Shown here in pieces: positions 59,401 to 64,000 of a DNA stretch of 64,000 nucleotides. This DNA comes from a virus. The stretch covers positions 1 to 64,000 of the IMG/VR virus record IMGVR_UViG_3300018420_000012. The stretch is one strand, 5' to 3'. Both the position numbers and the translations under genes were made by a program. Numbering within the stretch: position 1 is the stretch's first letter; every line of letters starts with the position of its first letter. The notes under the pieces were generated by a model. That model was not told the origin of the DNA, ran no database searches, and saw only the letters and a list, made by a program, of their open reading frames with translations.

Positions 59401-62400
59401 GAATATCTGGCGAGTCACAGAATATTAACTTTGGAAATATTGATACTGCGAGTGGCTTCTCTGTCTTTGCTAGATTTACACCGGACGTAAATGTTTCTGG
59501 TGCTGATTACGATTTATTTGAAAGCGGAATTTTATTCGCTAAGTGGGACGCTGCTGGCGATTTAGATTTTGCCCTAGCCTATAGTGGCGGCTTCTTAGCT
59601 GGTTATGCACAAGACGACATTGGTAATATTATCAAGGTTATAGATACTGTACCTTATAGCGGATATCAATATCCATTAAATGTTATCTTAACTTATAACG
59701 ATCATCAACAAAGCGGTCTTAAACTTTATACTGATAATGAATTCTGGCAAGATGAGTTCCCAGTATTGAGAGCAAGTGGTGGTCCTTTCTACAAAAACAC
59801 AACTAACGCAGATTTAGTTCTTGGTTTTGGTGCTGGTTCTGGCGTTGGCATGAACATGCTCGTTAGTGAATTTGGTATTTCAACGTGGGCTTCTGGTGTC
59901 TATGGCTCTGGAACAAACATTGTAGAATCCAATGCCGATAGAACATACAGACAGGTAACAGCTGAAGATTTCTTAATCAATAGTAGAGTTAAATTCTTTG
60001 ACCCGGACGAGGTTGCTTCTAACGACTCCTACAAGTTGTGGGATAGAGTAAATGAAGATACTTACAACGATTGGGATATTGGTGCTTTCCAGAACTGCAT
60101 GTTCTCCTCTGCTTTTGATGAATTGCAGATCAGACCTAGCATGGAGCAGATTGTATTTGAGATCAAGCATCATGGTTCTGGTTATACTCAGTACGCAGAC
60201 CTTCCCTCTCCGTCATCTGTAAATAGTGGTGTGTCCTACCACACCCAGATTGAAAACGACTTCCTTCGTTTCCACCTGACAGATGTTCCAGATAATTTCT
60301 ACTCAGTAAATAGAAGAATCACCAAGACATTACCGATTGGGTACAAGTTCTCAGAGAAAGCACTTGTTGTAGAGAGCGTGATCGAACATCACTCTAGCGG
60401 AGATATTGTATGGCCTGAGTGTGATGGTCAAGAGGGTCCACGATTAATCATTAGTCTTTACACCAAAAACAAAGACCCATACTGGAATACTACTGAGCCT
60501 AACTGGGGATTGGTTAATAGAAAAATTCATTATGTGCCACCATCTGCTTGTATTTATAGATTTGATAGCACGTTTACCTATGATGATATTTGCGACACCT
60601 CAGAAGAGTGGGCTATTTTCCCACAAGAGCCAAGACAGAGAGAATTTAAAGAGTCTTATTTCTCTGATGATGTAAACGATATGTTCGTTCAGTACGACCT
60701 TGTTTACCCATCCGGCCCAGCTTTTGAGTCAAGGCTTGACCTCCATTCATCACACATCAGAATGTCAGAGGCCAATATCCTCAAATTAGATGATTCTGGC
60801 GTTATGAATCTTTACGCAAGTGGCGGATTCCCAGCTACAGAATTCATTAATTTGGTTTGTGGTGAAATTGCTGTGTCTGGCACAGATAGTTTGCCATTGT
60901 TGATTGGCACTCCATTGCCGCTTGATAACCTTGAAGATACATCTGGTTCTGGATTCTTCTTAACAATCAGTGGTGCAATTAGAGTAGCTGAAATTTTACC
61001 TCTCTTTACACCTCTACAGTCTGGTATTGAATATCTAGACCTATTCATTAGTGGTCAAGAGCCTAGCTCAACTTCTAGCAGTATGAACTTGGCTATGCCT
61101 TATACCATTGGCTTCTTTGATTCGTCGAGCGATGCAAACATTAGAACCACCAGTGGCGGTGGCGGCGGTGGAGGTGGCGGTGGTCAGTCTACGGGTGGCG
61201 ATCCCGGAGATGATGCTACAATCGGCGGTAAACCACCAGCTAGTATTACATCAAGTTTCTTTGGTATGCCAATGGTTCTACTTGGAGAATCTGGAGTATA
61301 TGCAAATAATGATATTCCGCTATATGTCTATGCGACAAATATCGGAACCTCTGGCAGTTCTACAAACATGCCAATGACCCTTTGGAATAATTTCAATAAT
61401 ACTACCGCAGCAAATAATTCTGGCGTTCTCAATCTAACAACTAGAGCTATAGGCAAAATAAGAAGTAGATTTAGAAGCGATTACATGCCGCTATTTATCT
61501 CTGCACCATTAACACCATCTGCTATACTTCCTTTATACGTTACTAACTTCAATATTCCTGTTCAGAATACTGGTAGTATGAACCTAATGACGGCTAATTA
61601 CTCGTCGGCTGGCGGTTCTGCTTATGGGTTGTGGGATAATATTAATTACGGAACTGGTATTGAGCTTGATGATAATGTCTACGCAACAGTTCCAGTAGAC
61701 AATGAAATAAGGGGCGTTGATCTGACGGCTTATGGCTCTTGTGATGGTGATAGTCCAAGTAAAGCTATTGATCGTGCCTTGGCTACCGACTGCGTAGCTT
61801 GGAGAGAAGAAACGTGTAATGACGGCGGTATATTTAGAGCCAAAGAAACTTACACAAACCCCGAAGCAACTGGGTTTGACGGGGTAACTCTTGGCTATAG
61901 CGGCAATTACTATGGTCTTAGAAAGTTTACCGATCTAGTTCCTTCGTATAATTATTACACAACTGTAACTATCAAGACCGGCTCTACTGACCCAATTCCT
62001 GTGCCAAGAACTTTTGAGGAATGGGAATATGGAATGTGCGGCCCCGCTTGGGACGCTGATGGTTGCTGCACAGAAGATTGCGATCAGAACCTCGTGTTCT
62101 CTGGTGTTAAGTTGATTGGTGACGATGCCTGTGGTGTTCCTCCATCCAGTAACCTGTGTGTAGACCCAGATTCTATCGTAGCCTCTGGCAGACATGAATT
62201 TGCTAAGTATGGCAAAGCTCTGGCCGTAAAGAATGATTTAATGGCTGTATCTGCTCCTAATCAAACTATTCCAGAGTACGATATTTATTCAGACCCACCG
62301 ACTATGGTAGATGTCAGCGGTGCTGGCTCTGTATTCCTTTATCGTAGAGGCGACGACGTTGCTGGCAAAAAGGCTTCTTGGGAACTCGCAACACAACTCA

Positions 62401-64000
62401 TGCTTCCTACTGGATACCGAAAAGACTACCCTCAAAGAACCATTGACAATCTTCTTAGGTTCGATAACTTTACAATCTCTGGCGTTAAGTGGCAGATTGG
62501 TCAAGAGGGTCGTCAATTTGGTGAGTCTGTAGACTTATGTTCTAGCGGCGATAGAGAAGTAGTTGTAGTTGGAGCACCTAGAGCAAAATGGAGTAGAAAC
62601 TTTGAAGATATTGTAACGTCTGGAATACCAACCGCTGCTATTATCTTTGCCGATAGGTTTGCATATAGTGAAGTCTCTCTAAATAGAATTGCTGCAACAG
62701 CTAAAAGATTTGACATCTTATGGAAGTATTTCTCGGCACCTTGGTATGCAGACTCAATTTATGGTGGAACCCCACCTGAGTTCCAACCTCAGATTGAAAC
62801 AAAGTTCTTGGTTATTCAATCTTCATTGTCTAGTAAAGATAATCCACTAGTTCCTTCTGACAATGATTGGTTTAAGCACATCTATATTCCAAGATTAGAT
62901 GATTATGATCTATTGGTAGAGACTGGCTCTGGCGTATTCAGCGATGCCGGTCAAACGGGGACCGTTCAGCAATACTTTAACTCTGGACTTCCAGTTGTAT
63001 TTGAACAAATCAATAGTGGTATTAAAGCAGCCTTCTTTGAATTGTTCCCAAGCGGAAGGTCAGATGTTCTCTATAGTGGTGTACCAGCTATTGTTGGAAT
63101 GTTCCAAGAGCAAAGCTCGTCTACGTTAGGTGCCTTATCATTTACTTCTGAGGGCGGAACTTTCAATTCTGTATACAAAGAGTTTGAAGATTTCTATAAC
63201 TCTTATTCCATTAGTGGTGTCTATAATCAGATTACTGGAAATCCTGAAAGTGGACACTTAAATATTGTTCAAGATAGGTCAGAAGATTGGGTTGAAACTA
63301 CTCAAGAATTGATCTATAACACATTTGACTCTGGAAGGCTTGCGTCGTCTTACACGAATACAACACTAAATCAATACTTCATCACTAGCGGTGTTGGTCA
63401 AGAGTTTGCACAAGAATTCAACATTAATGAATTCCAGATCGCTCCAGCTTCCGGTGGTCGTGTTTACATCTTTGAAAATGAGAGGGGTAACTTTAATTGT
63501 ATCCAGCAGATTATTTCTCCTAATGATACATCAGACTTCTTTAACGACGAGACAGATTGGTATCTCGGAAACTCTTATGGCAAAAACTACAATGATAGAT
63601 TTGGTCACTCTGTTTCTATTAGCCAAAACGGTGAAGTTATTTCTGTTGGCTCTCCATTCTTAGCTGGCTCTCCATGTAGAATCTATGAAAGATCAGAGTC
63701 AGCAAATGCATTATTCTATGATGCAGTAAGAAGTTTTGCGTCCTACATAGGAAACACGGACGCTGTAGATCATTATGACAATATCCTCGCGTTGTCTGGT
63801 GCTGCCGTTGCGAAAGAATCAGCCTATGACTATCTAAATGATTCAGAGAGATTTAGATTAAGAACTGATATAAACTTCTGGGACGGCGATCCACCTAGTG
63901 TTTATCAAATTAGCTTTAGCTATAGCTATGGCGATATCGAGTATCGGGGCACGAGAAAGTTCTTGCCAGATGAGTTCGCTGGCGGATCAAGGCTTGGTTG
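56475..64000 (+). CDS. giant distal tail adhesin with LamG-like and FG-GAP repeats (3' end beyond window)
   Basis: Starting at ATG 56475, with GGAG upstream, the frame is open for at least 2508 codons to the window edge. Early residues include cysteine pairs (LECSCVKGTAVTCP). At about 985-1140 lies a LamG/concanavalin-like domain (SGFSVFARFTPDVNVSG; LNVILTYNDHQQSGLKLYTD). A run of ten glycines at 1561-1570 is a linker, flanked by repeats with the SSMNLAMPY / GSMNLMTANY style. From about 1905 FG-GAP-like propeller motifs appear: YGKALAVKNDLMAVSAP, FGESVDLCSSGDREVVVVGA and FGHSVSISQNGEVISVGSP. Position after the tape measure fits a distal tail or tip protein that binds the host; glycan binding is inference. 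Confidence 0.7.
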   Translation, partial: MSDLFFKALECSCVKGTAVTCPAGGEIVATMSATATISASVESDSKIFSPQPADICNDTVQAISGSGPLYLVTTNGSCGDINTDSLAQISIGEETYYYNIITIDGNSITLEYDNSTDDIDRQIEIGDSLQFTTYLDTIPVAISRTRGLSQVVEADSEVSAKASARIQFDLDAFLAEGEIVEDLSADYSASGLFISDGEFINTNTDKVNGEFSDFYCQQILYPSGDLAIDEGFGSFIAVYNQSGNLYSYIDEGVYQGLLMDRGDSVLLTDDINSFIHPNTIHTEGFFQYKCSLTELYVRPDDSYLRMRVSAPLRNYESRIAPLYTVYNIRLNDPSGNLIIKYKDFTVRGDSDQEHPNYTTYSISTEQNVLAESYDWERTTQPHMHEVSGYSLSFNIRAIALDDAFTEGFDEGFEENYIIPEIFNVSGNNYLALDGSPISTQEERFINPTDGFRISALEICNSGGIGFGYRIENTLSFYTEVPETGRRLERQILPSFMPVSTFDTSIWPSVSSVWESSRDNSVTNLDKCGSEELIKILTGGGPDYITLNAMGGDNIADSGKLTIKFSYGPSPVSEVTLGAFNSDFDQNTESIWFSPSGAFNTENTTTGDRLKQDLSFVDIDTLTLKVVAKKEIGSRDYILDVVGYSDDKLLNMTPASGGFIQDPSGVILNDLFVPNVGQHPVLSGFYSNGNDFALGGTAISQKEQYYQASGNDHYKLAQYPTVTGTEFETYEIPLVIIDESVILGKGKDYSLSSLFEHLYLDIFPLPSGASIRDISLCARYKPQNALQFYTEGGEGIGKPQDGRSEAALFPSGRQTGDNILNAGSGYGPISTIEGLPHAFSSPETIKSNYSRRWRGREGTVRGPYDIDQFSFSFENPLLDYPFLSGYFKFDDIEDGYVKSAILGGDYGTVSGLIVGDFESYQNVGWRLTSGTLFQDAMPGFSGNYTTTDWTSLSNGSTTFVGNPMYGKIADAFDRVVRISGESQNINFGNIDTASGFSVFARFTPDVNVSGADYDLFESGILFAKWDAAGDLDFALAYSGGFLAGYAQDDIGNIIKVIDTVPYSGYQYPLNVILTYNDHQQSGLKLYTDNEFWQDEFPVLRASGGPFYKNTTNADLVLGFGAGSGVGMNMLVSEFGISTWASGVYGSGTNIVESNADRTYRQVTAEDFLINSRVKFFDPDEVASNDSYKLWDRVNEDTYNDWDIGAFQNCMFSSAFDELQIRPSMEQIVFEIKHHGSGYTQYADLPSPSSVNSGVSYHTQIENDFLRFHLTDVPDNFYSVNRRITKTLPIGYKFSEKALVVESVIEHHSSGDIVWPECDGQEGPRLIISLYTKNKDPYWNTTEPNWGLVNRKIHYVPPSACIYRFDSTFTYDDICDTSEEWAIFPQEPRQREFKESYFSDDVNDMFVQYDLVYPSGPAFESRLDLHSSHIRMSEANILKLDDSGVMNLYASGGFPATEFINLVCGEIAVSGTDSLPLLIGTPLPLDNLEDTSGSGFFLTISGAIRVAEILPLFTPLQSGIEYLDLFISGQEPSSTSSSMNLAMPYTIGFFDSSSDANIRTTSGGGGGGGGGGQSTGGDPGDDATIGGKPPASITSSFFGMPMVLLGESGVYANNDIPLYVYATNIGTSGSSTNMPMTLWNNFNNTTAANNSGVLNLTTRAIGKIRSRFRSDYMPLFISAPLTPSAILPLYVTNFNIPVQNTGSMNLMTANYSSAGGSAYGLWDNINYGTGIELDDNVYATVPVDNEIRGVDLTAYGSCDGDSPSKAIDRALATDCVAWREETCNDGGIFRAKETYTNPEATGFDGVTLGYSGNYYGLRKFTDLVPSYNYYTTVTIKTGSTDPIPVPRTFEEWEYGMCGPAWDADGCCTEDCDQNLVFSGVKLIGDDACGVPPSSNLCVDPDSIVASGRHEFAKYGKALAVKNDLMAVSAPNQTIPEYDIYSDPPTMVDVSGAGSVFLYRRGDDVAGKKASWELATQLMLPTGYRKDYPQRTIDNLLRFDNFTISGVKWQIGQEGRQFGESVDLCSSGDREVVVVGAPRAKWSRNFEDIVTSGIPTAAIIFADRFAYSEVSLNRIAATAKRFDILWKYFSAPWYADSIYGGTPPEFQPQIETKFLVIQSSLSSKDNPLVPSDNDWFKHIYIPRLDDYDLLVETGSGVFSDAGQTGTVQQYFNSGLPVVFEQINSGIKAAFFELFPSGRSDVLYSGVPAIVGMFQEQSSSTLGALSFTSEGGTFNSVYKEFEDFYNSYSISGVYNQITGNPESGHLNIVQDRSEDWVETTQELIYNTFDSGRLASSYTNTTLNQYFITSGVGQEFAQEFNINEFQIAPASGGRVYIFENERGNFNCIQQIISPNDTSDFFNDETDWYLGNSYGKNYNDRFGHSVSISQNGEVISVGSPFLAGSPCRIYERSESANALFYDAVRSFASYIGNTDAVDHYDNILALSGAAVAKESAYDYLNDSERFRLRTDINFWDGDPPSVYQISFSYSYGDIEYRGTRKFLPDEFAGGSRLG

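Noticed and set aside
1-64000. CRISPR array, insertion sequence, integrase or attachment site
   Set aside because: No regularly spaced direct repeats with unique spacers, no transposase or integrase-like product, and no flanking inverted or target-site repeats were seen. The repeats found are protein-coding fibre repeats.

Overview
The window is the late structural region of a large tailed double-stranded DNA phage (class Caudoviricetes). The order of genes shows this: a packaging operon, portal, prohead protease with internal scaffold, decoration protein, HK97-fold-type capsid protein, a long run of fibre-like proteins, neck and tail-completion proteins, tail tube, likely tail chaperones, a 2044-residue tape measure protein, and a giant distal adhesin that runs off the right edge. 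I see no tail sheath gene between the neck genes and the tape measure, so a long non-contractile tail (siphovirus-like) is the best guess; the tape measure length predicts roughly 300 nm. The DNA is AT-rich. Several fibre and structural domains resemble those of marine and cyanobacterial phages, but the host cannot be read from this window.

Layout. 1-874: three small minus-strand genes, the leftmost cut by the window edge. 875-1143: a divergent control region with back-to-back promoter candidates. 1144-7974: a tightly overlapping plus-strand operon with two small proteins, a phage RNA polymerase sigma factor, a probable small terminase, GDP-mannose 4,6-dehydratase, an HNH nuclease, an ERCC4-type nuclease, a ClpP-like protease and the large terminase. 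8032-13130: portal, prohead protease with nested scaffold, decoration protein and major capsid protein. 13262-44320: about 31 kb of fibre, adhesin and virion structural genes, unusually placed between capsid and neck genes. 44357-50284: neck, tail completion, tail tube and tail-assembly genes. 50324-64000: tape measure and a more than 2508-codon adhesin, incomplete at the right edge.

Regulation. An exact GTGTATAAT, mostly preceded by T residues, lies between genes at six sites (1096, 7981, 10051, 13196, 32052, 46677), each heading a block of genes. With a sigma-factor gene at the start of the operon, this suggests a phage-encoded late transcription programme. An intrinsic terminator after the capsid gene runs directly into one of these promoters. 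A 17-codon leader ORF and two inverted repeats precede the gene at 48032.

Working together: the terminases and nucleases process and package DNA through the portal; protease and scaffold build the prohead; neck, tube and tape measure build the tail; and many modular fibres sharing N-terminal anchors, YadA-like beta-roll repeats and C-terminal tip domains give a many-part host-recognition surface. The sugar-nucleotide enzyme may feed decoration of the virion or alter host surface sugars.
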